Assembly: GCA_964247055.1 (NCBI GenBank)
Contig: OZ176051.1
Span: 9,052,001 to 9,116,000 of the forward strand
Length of the DNA stretch: 64,000 nt
Direction of reading: 5' to 3'
From: Paragordius varius
Lineage: Eukaryota; Nematomorpha
The notes under the pieces were generated by a model. It worked only from the letters and a program-made list of their open reading frames with translations, made no database searches and had not been told where the DNA came from. Position 1 is the first letter of the stretch; each line of letters begins with the position of its first letter. Position numbers and translations under genes: made by a program. Below, piece by piece: positions 23,701 through 35,470 of the stretch.

Positions 23701-26700
23701 TGTATGGGGGGAACGCTGGGCACTGAAAAAATATGACGAACGGCTAATAAATTCTTTCGAATTATGGGTTTGGATAAAACTTCTCCAAATAATATGGACA
23801 GACAAATTTCAATTATTTATCGATTAATAATATTATTGTCAAACTCCACGGTTTATAGATGGCAAATAAATACAAATAACGGATATCTTATAAAGGAGAT
23901 TAGATTCTCTTAATATAAGAATATAATTATTTTAATACTTACGGTTGTTTTACATATTAAGCAAATATAATTTATATTACTTTCTTATTTACCGAATCAC
24001 CTTGAATAATTTAATTGTAATTCAGAGTTTAATTATATGCTTTACATTGTGCAAAAAAGAGGGTCATTTTGATTTAACGAAAAATTTTTTTTCCTGAGAT
24101 AGCTTATAACCAGCTAATTCGTTTCCCGAAATTTTTGTTTGTTAACAACCTAGTTCGAAATATTCAAAGAAAATCAAAATTAGGCAAAAAGTGAAAATTA
24201 GGGTTGTGCATTTGACTGCTTTTTCAAAAAAGTCCGATCAGACCATGGTCATGACCACGGTCATGACCACTTTACCTAAGTAAATACCATGCGATATTGG
24301 ATTATGAAATTACTTCTGAATATTCAAATACCTCGCTTTTAATACTGGATATTTCTAATAAAATTATTCCTGTTTCTTTTACACTTTCTTTGATCATTGA
24401 AATATCCAATTATAAAATGTTTTTTCATTTTATTAGTTCACATATATGAAATAATTGAATATTTTATAAAAAGTTGGATTGTTTTCCTTTTCGAAATAAC
24501 TGGATATGCTATGCTAATGTTTTAAGGATGCATGTTTAACATTTTAAATTTTTAAATAAGCAAATTTAAATATTTATATATTTTTTTTATAATATATTAA
24601 AAAATAACTTACTATTTTACTTCCAAAAAAAATTACCAGCAATTTTTCAAAAAACAGCTGAAATGACCATGGTCAAAAAATAAATAGTCACTGACCTGGT
24701 CATGACCCGGTCAATTGACCGGGTCATGACTTGGTCAGTACAACCCTAGTGAAAATTATGATAATTAAGGATAATTCAAAAATAATGATAAAAGTTGAGA
24801 TATTATGATTAATTATTATTTTATGGGATATTTTCAAATAAATAGCTGAAAATCATACAAATAGGGTTTCTATAAAATCTTAGATCGAAATATGGCGTTT
24901 TTATTTTAACACACATAAAAGTCAATTTTTTTATGAAACTATAAATAATTTTATTAATTATTTACTAGCTAAACTTACTAATAAAATCTTAACATTTATA
25001 TTTATTCAGTGAAAAAACTTCTATATTAACATAAAACTAAAAAATATTGTTTTTTATTTTTTTATTTTTTTTTAACTGGTTTATGAGTGCATAAAAAACT
25101 AAACTCTCATTTTTGGAATCTTACATGAGTATGAGTTATAAAGTATATAGGTTATACATAATAGCATCTGAAAGTAGTGGAATATCAATCAACAATCCGT
25201 ATAAATTATTTTAACAGGTTTGTTTTAACCCAAAATAATATTTTTCTGCAATATGTACGGATATTTGGTTGAATTTCTACTACTTTTAAATCATATTTTA
25301 TATAAATTATATACTATATAACTCCCATTCATGTATTCCAAAATAAAACAGTTTTAATTTTTTATACACTCATATAGATGAAAAAAAAATCAAAAAATAA
25401 AAAACAATATTTTTAGTTTTATTTTATTAGAAGTTTTTTTTACTGAATAAAATATGAATGTTAAGATTATTAGTGAGTTTAGCTAGTAAATAATAAAAAA
25501 AATTATATCATAGTTTCATAAAATATTTAAAATTTTAAGTGTGTTAAAAAAACGCCATCTGATTTGAGATTTTATAAAAACTCTACTTATATGATTTTAA
25601 GCTATTTATTTAACGTAAATATCCCCTAAAATGATAATTAATCATAGTATCTCAACTTTTATCATTTTTTTGAATTATCCTAAATTATCCATAAATTTCA
25701 CTTTTTGCCCAATTTCGATTTTCTCTCAATATTTCGAAAACTAGGTTTTTAACAAATAAAAAAATTGCGGGAAATAAATTGGCTCGTTATAAGCTATCTC
25801 ATAAAAAAATTTTGTTAAAAATTTTTTTTGCACCCAGTGATATATCTAGTATGTTAAATTTCGGATAAATGATAATTTAATAGATAAGAGTATTTCTTCA
25901 CAAAATAAGGATCCGTAACCGCAATACATTACCAAAAACAAGTGGCAAGCTGATATAATACCTTTTTTGCTATTTTTGATAAATAAATTAAACGCTCAAA
26001 TTACTAGTTATAGTCATATAAGTGGAAATAATAGACATCGATCCAATATTTTATAATATTTGTTTATGAAGTTTCACAATGTTTATATCTAAATATCTAA
26101 TTTAATTAACTTTTTTGATATTAATTGTTATATACCGGGCGATTAAAATAAATATCTTAAAAATTTTAACATTGGGCCAAATATAAAAATAAGCTTGTTT
26201 TTAGACGCATGATACAAAAAAATTTTCTAAAATTAAATTTGTAAATAAATCCTTATCACAAATTTTATCGCCATCATTTTTTTATTTATTTAATTGAAAA
26301 CAACAGGCAATTAATGTATTTTATGGTTTAAAAATAAAACTAATAAACCTTTGGAAATTTTCATGCAATTTACAAGTCATTTTTTGTTATTTATGATATT
26401 ATCTCCTTTTCTTGAATACTTTGGACTATGAGGTGAAAACTGCTTAAAATTGTCAACACGTAAAAAAATGAAAATGCGATCAAGTCTTAAAAGCAAACTT
26501 TATATTATATTATCATTTGCGTAACACTCACAATCAGCTGTTTGACTCACGTTTTGCATTTAATTTTCTTATATGGCCATTGACACTTTCTTTTGGTTTA
26601 AACTTTAAAAACGTACAAACAGATCCTAGTGATTGACACACTCTGTATTAAATATATATATATATATATAGTTCAGATTCTTTCAACCACATAACGATAC

Positions 26701-28848
26701 ATTAAGAGTGGTAGAAGTTTATCCCAATTTAGCCATTGAAAGATTAATTAACAATAATCGTATCAAATATTTAACCCGTATTGAGTTTCGCATTCCAGGA
26801 AACGATGTCCATTATCTCCCTTTTTATCCGGAACCAATTAAAGTTATCATTACCGATTGTCATTCTTACCTAAGTATGATATTCATAATCTTATATAAAA
26901 TTTATTTATCAGATAAATGAATTGTGAATCCTAATAACTGGCAGTACTCCAATTATTTTGCATAAAACAAACTTAAATGCTTAATTCATATACTTTTAAA
27001 AAAGTCGATTTTTTAAATTTTTACACATAAATAAATGCCATAATATTACGCTCATAAAACCCTTAATAATTGGCGAAAATATCCTATTTTAAGTAATAAA
27101 TTTTTGAGTAATGATTTTAAAATTTATTACCATTGAATCCTAATCTACCCTTTAACTCTCTAATAAAATCAAAATATATTTCTACATTTGCAATAAATGG
27201 CATAAAAATTTTATATTGGTCTCCGAAATTCACTTAAATGGCGCTTCTATCTATAAGTTCTAAAACAACATCCATATATTATGTAAATTTTTTATACCTT
27301 ATGAACTGCTTACAGCTTATGATCAACTTTAAATTTATTTTTTTTAAATGAAGCGCGTCCCCTAATTTTTAGGATATTGAAAGCTAATGATTTATTCTAT
27401 TCAAAAATAGTAAAATTAGGGAATCTAAGTTTCCGAAAATCGGAACCGCAATTTTTGAGAAAATATCAATAAACAAGTAAAAAAAGGTTATTATATATTT
27501 GTAAATATCCACAGTTAATAACTGCGCTCGATTTATTTAAATTATTAATTTGAAAATTGAGATATGAATATTAGCATATAAAATTTAGAAATCATTAAAT
27601 GGAAATGGAAACATTTTTTGACTTAAATTAAAAAATACTTTAAAATGTTTTTTGCATATTTAATAGAATTTGAAAAATCTGGCCCACTGATTATGTATAA
27701 TGGCAGGGAAAAATATGGACGAAGTATTTTTTATTTTGATATAATGTCAGAATTTTTATTAGCGGCTGAGCATTTATGGTACCATAGCCAAATTATATGA
27801 TAAGCTTTACATTGAGAAGAAACTCGCATATCTTTATTCGAATAGTTTCCATATATGAAGTTTACTGCTAAGAAATAAGATCAAAAAAGTTTCGCGATTA
27901 GAGATATCATATTATAAACTGTTTCTTTAATTTTACCTTTTTTTAAAAAAAAAAAAATTATCGAAAAAGGTATAAATACGCGAGCGATAACATTTATTTT
28001 AATATTTCATATGGATATTAATATTTTAAAACTTTTTTTTCATCTGTAGTAAACTTTATGTACAAAAGATATCTTTGCGATTTGGTCAAAATGCCGGGAT
28101 ACTATAATTTTGTTAACAAACTAAACACGCTCATGTCTTGGTATAGGTCGGTACATTTCTATAAACTATATATTCATATTTATTATACATTAAAAATTGA
28201 GGTTATACAGACAAACCGTGGAAAATTAAAAGACAAATATTTTTTTCTGAAAGATACAACCATATTTTTATATGATTTTTAATGAGTAATATCTTTATGG
28301 GTCGCTATATAATATAGAGAAGTAAATTAGTAAAATGCCCAATTATAATATTTCAAAATTGTAATAATAGAGCTTATTTGGAAAATATTAAGGTAAGTAT
28401 GGTGGACGTTAAAAAACATATGACTTTTCATTTATACGTCTCAACCGTATATTTTAAATTTTTACTGTGAATTTGGTTTATCCTAAAACTTTTATTAAAT
28501 AAAGAAAGATTATATTTTAATAAAATTATTAAAAAATTAAAATACCAATTTTTTAGAAATGCAATATTAGAACCTTTTCAACAAAGGAGATCGAGGAAAA
28601 TAAATGTCCATATAAGAGCTAAAATGAAAATACGCAATATCATTGCGCCTCCACGCTATTATGACACATTTGATCTATGGTCTCATTACGGGCGAGAGTT
28701 TAAAATAAATTTAGAAATGTTTCCCAATTTAAACATTGCAGTTTCCTCCGATATGGTACTATGTTTTATCATGCCGTAAATATTGAGTATAAAACAATGT
28801 TAAATATGGTTTTATTTAAGGTTTTGGTATAAATATAGATTTTTATAT

Positions 28849-28899
<51 letters not shown>

Positions 28900-31775
28900 A
28901 ATCCTTATAGCATTAAACACTGTTTGCCCATGGAACCTAAAACATACTTAATTAACAGAACGGGATTTATTTTATCACGAGAGATTCGCATATTACGCAA
29001 GATATTTCTAAAATTATAATTTAAAAAATTATAACATTTTGGAGTTTTGATCCAAACCTTAATTATATAATTTTTATCATTCCATTTTCTTGTTTTGGGC
29101 GATGAATTTTGACTATCTCAGAATTGAGTATAAACTTTTGGAATTTTTCAGGGTGGACGTTATACTCTTTTTGGGGAACTAAAACAATCAATATTTTTTA
29201 ATTCAAACAATAGATGTATTCTTTCTTAATAAATAAAGACATAAACTCAATAATATATGGGGGAATATATTAATTTTAGCATTTAATTTAAAATTGTTGT
29301 AGGAACATATTTAACAATAGCATTTTTTTCGAATTTATATGGACCCAAAAGGTTAGGCCGCTTATCAGACTTCCCTAGTCTTTCTATAAATTTAATGAAA
29401 AAAATCATACATTGATTTATAAAATAATCTAAGTCTACTATTCTCGCTCCATTTTCCTCCATAAAAATATACATTTTAGAGTATATTGTTTCCTTTTTTA
29501 TTAATTCGTAAGGACTTAAATTGTATCCGTACATGTGAAGGCTTTAACACTAGCCGCCCAGGTCTACAGTGATGATAAAAAAAATTGTGTAGTTTTGGGG
29601 TTCCAACTCTGCGGCACACAGTGAGTCCGGCGCCCTTCCTACTATACTTCCTATATAAAAATTTATAAATGTACCAGCTATTTAATTCCGAACCGTTTTT
29701 GGTTGCCGTTTTGGTTAAATGTTAAATATCATTTTCTAATTCCGATTCCGGTTGATAATTTTTCAAATAGTAAATGGTAGACTTTCTGTCGTATTTTTAT
29801 TCAGTCAAATAGTTTTAATAATTTTAGTTGGTAATTTAAAATCGATAAACTAACAGAAAATCATCTCGAAATTTTAAAAATAAAAATTTAATTATTTTTT
29901 AGAAACCGTTTAGAACCGCGGCTTCCTTGCCAAAACCGGTTCCAAAACTGTTTATAAAATTTAGTCTGCAAAATGAATCCAAAAATGCTAATGATTGTTT
30001 CGGATCTAATCCTCCCAGGTTAGAACTCCCAAATTCAAAATTCATAATCATAAAATATAGATAATGAAATGACTAAATAACTTTAAATCATTGAATCAAA
30101 GGAGACATGATTGTCAACTTTGAAAGGGTATATAGAAGCCGTAAAGTTTAGATTAAAATTTTACCTTATTATACTTCATGTTCAAGAAATTTTACCTAAA
30201 TGAAATATATTAGGCTATTTGATTGTTTCTACTTATTTCTTTAGTAGCAAAATTTGAATTATAAACATTTTTCTTTAAAATAACTCTTAAATTATATTAT
30301 TGTATTACATTATCTAGATAACGCTTAGAATGAAACATTTTGCTGATGAAAACATGTGTTATGTAGAATTTCTTAATATAAAAACATTGGAAAAATACAC
30401 ATTTACGATGGAATTTAACTCAATGGTATATATTATGACTATCTTTAAAAAATGATATAAAGCAATTTATGGGATCAACTATATTTAATTTTTTTATAGA
30501 TATACAGCGCTTCTGGGTGGGACAAATGTACATATTTTAAATTTTTTTAGAAAAAACTGTAAAATATAGGGCTCACGTTGTATTTGACCCTAAAATCAAA
30601 AATAAAAATTAGTAAGCTGAAAAAAATTATCCGTAAAAAGATACGTTTAAAGTTTGCAGAATGAATAGATTACTGTGTATATCCTTTTTACAGTTTTTTA
30701 GTATTCTCATTAGAAAAATATTATACATTATTACTCTTTAGAAAATGGTGAGCCAAATAACCTTTTTACCAATATAAAATTTTTTAGTCTATTAACTAAG
30801 CGAAGAACCACTTACAATTCAGGAGGTGATAAACCTTCAAAATTAGGATTTATTTTAATTAATCCTAAATTTCTGGTTCCCAACAGTTTTTCATTGTAGA
30901 TATGGAGCAATTTATACAAAAACCTTAAATAAAGCATGGTATACCAATTAAAATTTATTTGTAATGTTTGGAAAGTATCATATTTTTGGGCTCAAGTAAA
31001 ATGACTCGTTTACCAATTAGAGCTCCCGACATGAAAGAACCTTTTTTCCAAATCTGCCTTTTTTAAAAAATTTATTTGGATTATGAAATCGCCAGTAGGA
31101 TGCCACGATTGAAACCAGAATCGAATTGGTTTCAAACCAATAACCGGTGCTAAAATTTTAGAAGTCCGCTCAGATTCCAAAACAAAATACACATCATAAC
31201 TTTAAAAAATTTTATGCAGTAAACCCTTTACAGTTCGAATTCACCCTTATACTATTTCACCCTTGAATTCAAATTCACTCTAAATTATCTGTTTTTTTAA
31301 GATTAAAAATTATCTATATTTTTTATATTTAAAAAAAAATAAAATTACGTTTAAAATTAATATAATACTGAAAAAATAAACTATGCCATAAGAATTATTT
31401 TGATGATGATAGTTATATTAGCCCGAAAACACATAATTTATATTTAGGGTGATTTTAAATTGTATAAGGGTAAATTAATTGTTCAAGGGTGAATTCGTAT
31501 TGTAAATGGTATATTAATAATTCAAGACATTTTGTCATAAAAAATACTTTATATTAATTTATTGTTTCATATTTTAGATATTTGTTAAACAAACAAGTCA
31601 AGGAGTAAATATTACCTGGGAATCTGTCGGATATCGCAGTTATAACGAATTTCGACCGGATAACATTATTACTAATGGATATTGTATACGAGGAGAAGCA
31701 TTTTCAACCCAGTTTTATTGGGAGCCCCAAAATGCTAGGATAACATTAATGCTACCCCTTATGCCTTGTAATTAA
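17675..31775 (+). CDS. orphan spliced gene, at least 13 exons, function unknown
   Basis: Exons supported by AG/GT borders and phase are 17,675-17,742 (tentative), 18,004-18,089, 18,504-18,527, 19,160-19,222, 19,291-19,387, 20,071-20,248, 20,411-20,450, 21,710-21,867, 22,082-22,185, 26,672-26,873, 28,050-28,146, 28,557-28,755 and 31,578-31,775 (TAA stop). Phases agree at every junction except 21,867/22,082, where an exon border is wrong or an exon is missing. The model gives about 500 residues. Segments include ICGFYPYGEHTEVV, CSRSEWGVWELYEPMNLTEY, HRVGGTYHYAISSRNYHDM, RICGHDDDSLGVTYGDD, PHNDTLRVVEVYPNLA, RYYDTFDLWSHYGREF and a C terminus with NGYCIRGEAFSTQFYWEP. Cysteines and Asn-x-Ser/Thr sites are scattered and I see no repeat or known catalytic motif. 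No family recognised. Intact frames in so many exons argue for a living gene. The large 22.2-26.7 intron holds LINE and foldback insertions. Confidence 0.65.
22290..22800. repeat. decayed relative of the 320-bp tandem repeat
   Basis: Phrases such as TATGGTGACGCGTTTAAATA followed by CCCTACCTACGGGTTAATAT, and a later AAAAAAGCGCTTAGCTA, resemble the unit at 2.8-4.0 kb. Divergence is high. It lies in the large intron of the orphan gene. Confidence 0.45.
23347..23830 (-). mobile_element. LINE 3' end with inverted 5' segment
   Basis: The minus strand 23,622-23,347 encodes the C terminus of a non-LTR retrotransposon reverse transcriptase: SLLGSLIRQKLSFVSHHMRA, then EKSLMLGKVSG, GRRRTRWMDNI and RKEWRSYIF. 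It ends in a GTT/CAA microsatellite tail, as RTE/craniofacial-development-2-like elements do. The plus strand 23,640-23,810 encodes the piece that should come immediately before it (ATVLPKFLYGG, WALKKYDERLINSFELWVW, LLQIIWTDK) but in opposite orientation. That is the classic outcome of twin priming, a 5' truncation with inversion. The inverted part has at least one frame change near the GGERW site. Confidence 0.85.
24045..25840. mobile_element. foldback element A, near-perfect palindrome, with a nested MITE
   Basis: From CATTGTGCAAAAAAGAG at the left to TTTTGCACCCAGTG at the right, the two halves are reverse complements over about 600 bp each, with a loop of roughly 70 bp near 25,200. Matching landmarks include AGATAGCTTAT, TAAGTATATAGTTTATGCA-like cores, TTCAGTGAAAAAACTT/AAGTTTTTTTTACTGAA and TTGATTTAACGAAAAATT. 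Without the 550-bp insertion at 24,199-24,748 the element is about 1.25 kb. There is no coding capacity. The same family occurs at 33,365, 36,322 and 53,703. TA flanks and CACTGTG ends in other copies suggest a Tc1/mariner-like mover. Confidence 0.88.
24199..24748. mobile_element. 550-bp non-autonomous hAT-like MITE inside foldback A
   Basis: Ends are TAGGGTTGT and ACAACCCTA, perfect inverted repeats, flanked by an identical 8-bp duplication GTGAAAAT (24,191-24,198 and 24,749-24,756). Eight-base duplications and this end type are hAT traits. Both subterminal regions carry clusters of GGTCATGACC-like palindromes, on the left GACCATGGTCATGACCACGG and on the right GACCCGGTCAATTGACCGGG. No ORF. 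It separates the arms of an older foldback element, so it inserted later. Confidence 0.9.
26874..28049. other. intron of the orphan gene
   Basis: AT-rich, with no further exon or element that I can support. It joins a phase-1 donor (A|GTATGA) to the acceptor CTGTAG before 28,050. Confidence 0.5.
28851..28897. repeat. AT dinucleotide microsatellite
   Basis: About 23 uninterrupted AT units in the intron just after the exon ending at 28,755. Probably length-variable. Confidence 0.95.
28900..31218. other. intron of the orphan gene
   Basis: AT-rich. An 83-codon minus-strand open frame at 29,283-29,534 has no recognisable motif and is within the range expected by chance. A somewhat GC-richer patch near 29,540-29,650 could be repeat-derived. 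Confidence 0.4.
31219..31514. mobile_element. MITE, second member of the 16.1-kb family
   Basis: The left end (AAACCCTTTACAGTTCGAAT then TCACCCTTAT) and right end (TTCAAGGGTGAATTCGTATT then GTAAATGGTA) mirror each other and match the copy at 16,104-16,314. It is longer inside and more diverged. It sits 63 bp upstream of the last exon of the orphan gene, close to the branch-point region. Confidence 0.75.
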
Positions 31776-31807
31776 ACGAATTGTATAAAAAAATATTATA
31801 CTGTTTA

Positions 31808-31813
31808 AATAAA
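31808..31813 (+). terminator. candidate poly(A) signal of the orphan gene
   Basis: AATAAA lies 33 bp after the stop codon at 31,773-31,775. Such hexamers are common by chance in AT-rich DNA, but the position fits. Confidence 0.45.
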
Positions 31814-31829
31814 TTTTTTTGATGTATCG

Positions 31830-33110
31830 AAATAGCAGTACTTGTTTAAAGCAAAAGTTTTTTAAAATTATTACTTGGAATGAAATAAAGTACACAAACT
31901 AAGGAAATCGAATCTTTGTAAGTTGAATTATTACCAATGTACCTATACTAATGTTTCCGCGCAATCAATGTCTTTGAGAATACCACGTTTGATGATTTTT
32001 TTAATTCAAAATACATAAATTTAACGTAACTCTATCGATATAACCTGATCCGAACTTATAATTAATGAGAAATCCGAATAATTTTTGGTAGTGAATAGAG
32101 CTTTCATTTTATTAAATTTTGGATGATCAATTTTTTGTGGACTACTATGCATTGATTTATATATGTTTGACTATATTATACATTAAATAATTTTAGTGAA
32201 AACTAGGGTTCTGAATTTGATCCCCTTTTTTGGGTAGGTCATACCATATGTTGTCAATAATCAATCTACATACATAAATACTTGATTAAATTACATAAAA
32301 AGGTTTTACATATAGTATATATTTTTTTAAAATTATACTTTCATCAATACTGATAATTTAAATTTCTACAATTGCCATATTATATTAAGGGATATTCTTT
32401 ATTAACCAAATTTCCAGCAGCCTTCATGTTCGCTATCGGTCATGGCATTAATTTTCCAATATCTTTATAATTGGTTCCATTATGTTATAGATATATTCGG
32501 CAGTCTTACTATGATAAGATGTGTCAATAGACCTAATAAAAAATGATTTTTGGAATAATTGGCCAATAATATTAATTATTACATCCTACGAATATTGGTA
32601 AACTTGACGATTAATGAAATATTATTATTACATATTCAATCAACTTCTATTTCTTCATAACATGAATCTAGTATTTCATTGAAAATTCGTTTTCTATTTG
32701 GAATAGCATAATATGGTTTTAAACTATGAATGAATCTCAGAAAATGTTTATTTTCATTTATGTTAAAAGTTGAGGGTGCAAAAATAAATTTTGCTAAATG
32801 TTTCTGGCTAATTTCTTCTTGAAAACAGAAATTTTAAGACTTTTTAGAAATTAAATAAGCTTGCTTTCGACCATCAACTTCTGTCATATAATTTATTTAA
32901 TAAACTTCTTTTAGATGTTTCTTCGTTCGGTTTTTATTTAAAATATAGTGTAATTGCATTTCTTGCGTGTAACTTGATTGATCGAAAAAATTCCACAAGA
33001 TTTTATTATGATTTAGGAAGTTAAGAAAAAATGTGTATCATATGATATTTAAAGCAATACAATCCATATATAAATAGGTTTTGTTTTCCTAAAAATTGTA
33101 AAATTAAAAA
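31830..33110. other. intergenic AT-rich DNA
   Basis: No supported gene. Downstream of the orphan gene and upstream of a cluster of repeats. Confidence 0.4.
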
Positions 33111-33114
33111 AATA

Positions 33115-33187
33115 AAAAATTGACCTAGGTCATTTTTTTCTTGGTTGTGACCATAAGTCATTGACTAATGGGACAACCCTAGTAGAA
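33115..33187. mobile_element. end fragment of the hAT-like MITE family
   Basis: The short run GACCTAGGTCATTTTTTTCT, then GTGACCATAAGTCATTGAC, ending ACAACCCTAGTAG, matches the right end of the MITE at 24,199-24,748. The other end is not recognisable. Confidence 0.6.
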
Positions 33188-33364
33188 ACCAATTCTCACT
33201 TTTTAAATTACACCCATTGAAACAAAAAAATATAACGTATATAAATACGCGGAAAAAATAGATTGCTCAATATTTGTTTTTATCTTTTCTAAATTATTTT
33301 TTTTTAAATAAAATACCAATTATATTTGATTTTGATAATATATAATATTTTTCTACTTATACAC

Positions 33365-33643
33365 AGTGCGCCACCAAATATATATAAGGGTCATTTTGAT
33401 TTAACGAAAAAATTTTTTTTTTCATGAGATAGCTTATGACGAGTGAATTCATTTGCCACCAAAATTATTATTTAAGAAACCTAGTTTTTGAAATATTGAG
33501 AGACGAAATCGGGCAAAAAGTGAAAATTATGGAAAATTAAGGATAATTCAAAAAGTATTGTTAAAATTTGAGACATTATGATTTATTATCATTTTAGGAT
33601 ATATTTTCTATATATAAATAGCCCAAAATCAGATAGTTAGTAA
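33365..33643. mobile_element. foldback element B, left-arm fragment
   Basis: Starts CAGTGCGCC, continues AGGGTCATTTTGATTTAACG and follows foldback A through GATAGCTTATGACGAG, GGCAAAAAGTGAAAATTATG and the block AAATAGCCCAAAATCAGATA. The match stops there; the loop and right arm are missing. Confidence 0.8.
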
Positions 33644-33699
33644 TATGAATCGTGATGAAAATACAAAACAATAATAATTTATTAAGAATTTCGTGATAT

Positions 33700-34870
33700 T
33701 TATACTTTTTAATTAATGATAAAAGTGCTCAACAAGGTTTTGCACCACCCCATTATATTTGCATTATCTGATACCTAATGGCATGGAAAGGCCAAAACAA
33801 AAAAGAAAATTGAGGCCATCAATAGGATATTTCCGAAATTTAATTTTTAAATTTGTATTTAATTCAAAAATAACAATCATTCCTCGTGTACATATGTTTA
33901 AATATTCAAACGAACAAGTCGATACAAGTAATATTCCATGCATGAATAACAAAATTCTAGGCATTAAATAAAATACTAAACAAGCTAAGAGCCAAAGTAT
34001 TAAAAATCTAAAAGGGGCTTATGTATAGTGTGATAGATCCGGGCGGCTGCACAAGCTCTGCATATCCCCCAAGCGATCCAATTATGCCAGATATGGTAAA
34101 GATAACAATAAGTAATTGTAAAGCCCGATAAGAGAGACTTGCAAGCAAAATCCAGGCAAATTGACATGTCAAATTAACCAATTCACAGAATAAAGTTAGA
34201 TAAATTCTACAATTAAATTGAATAAAAAGATTAGGTAAATACAAATGGTCCAATCCCATAATAGTAAATTCTACTAAAAGTGGCTACACAAAATCCATCT
34301 GAAATTAAAAATACAAAACAACCAATAATTTTAAAAAATAAAGTATATCCACTAGGTATAAATAAATGATTTTTTGTAAGAACCAACTCAAGAAAAAAAG
34401 CCTAATAAGTACTCGAAAGAACGAAAACTTACAAAAAAAATATAGCCTGTCTGAAAGCCGAAGGTTTAAACCATAGAATGCCTTTTTTAGTATTTTTTAA
34501 AAAATTTTTTATACGTAATTCACTTGAAAGAAAAAGACTAGATTTTGACGTTTAAGTCCGAACTATTTTTTTCTCTCTGATATTTAAATGACATATTTAT
34601 ATTCAAAAGATAGAGTTCAAAACGCTTTATTAAATGATATTAAGTTTATAATTTAATAACATTTTATTATAAAGTTATATTTAATTTTCTCTCGATTTTC
34701 TCTTGTTTTTGAAAAATTGAAAAACCTATAATATTTCAAAATTCTGATTGGCGGGATCAAAAAATTTTTCACATTCGGTTTTAAACACTGAAATTAGTCA
34801 TAATTTAAATGTTTGAGTGGTGGTGCTCAAAAATGTCCAAATTTGTCGACTAGTGTTAATGATTATATTT
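33700..34870. repeat. dispersed repeat P, copy 1 (partner at 50.6-51.5 kb)
   Basis: Colinear with 50,636-51,470 in the same orientation. Shared blocks include TGGCATGGAAAGGCCAAAAC (33,780; 50,648), CCTCGTGTACATAT with CGAACAAGTCRATACAA, a hydrophobic minus-strand coding-like block near 34,020-34,150 (SYRALQLLIVIF...GIIGSLGGYAELVQPPG) and AGTTATATTTAATTTTCT through CGACTAGTGTTA. The hydrophobic block matches YRTLNTPLLYTFAIGMIIG in the other copy, so the repeat carries a remnant of a membrane-protein gene that I cannot name. Confidence 0.7.
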
Positions 34871-35470
34871 TGTCGATATTTGGATTTAAATGAGTCTACC
34901 AGTTTTCCGGTTCCAGATCACAAAGCCACATGTTGAATCAGTTTTTAGCGGGTAGCTCCTTACCCAGCAGCTATCATCAAAAAAACGCTTGACTAAAATT
35001 TTTGACTTTTATCAGGGAATACGTGGAATCTATATTGAATGTTTACAGTCTCATACCTTGGGCAAAAAAATACAATCAAAATATTATTTTTGTGGACTTT
35101 GTTTTTTGAAAAAAATGGTATTTTACGGGAGGAGCGGGTAAAAACAGGGCCTAAATCAAAAAAGCGAGGCGACTATGTTCGGCGCAATCGAAAATAAGTA
35201 AACAAAAATCATATTTGAAATTGAATAGTCCAACACGTTCTCCAGAAAATTGTCTCAAAGACACGAGTTATGTGGACTTATGTTTTCAAAAAAAACGCGT
35301 TTTTACACGGGGTAGGCCCGAACTGGGGGCCTATATCAAAAAAAGGTTGAAGCTATTGTCGGGGCATTCATTAATGATTATATTTTTTCGAAGTTTGGAT
35401 ATGAATAGGTCTACCGGTTTTCCGGTACAGATCACAAAGCCAGCATTTTCCATTTTTATAAATATATAGA
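34871..35470 (+). repeat. dispersed repeat, tandem-array piece plus 330-bp module, copy 2
   Basis: 35,110-35,440 matches 4,020-4,350 closely in the same orientation, and 34,880-35,110 (TTTTTAGCGGGTAGCTCCTT then ACCCAGCAGC) matches 3,845-4,010. So the two modules travelled together, covering about 500 bp of shared order. Confidence 0.78.

Noticed and set aside
29283-29534. 83-codon minus-strand frame in an intron of the orphan gene
   Set aside because: No recognisable domain, and frames of this length occur by chance in this window; kept only as a note.
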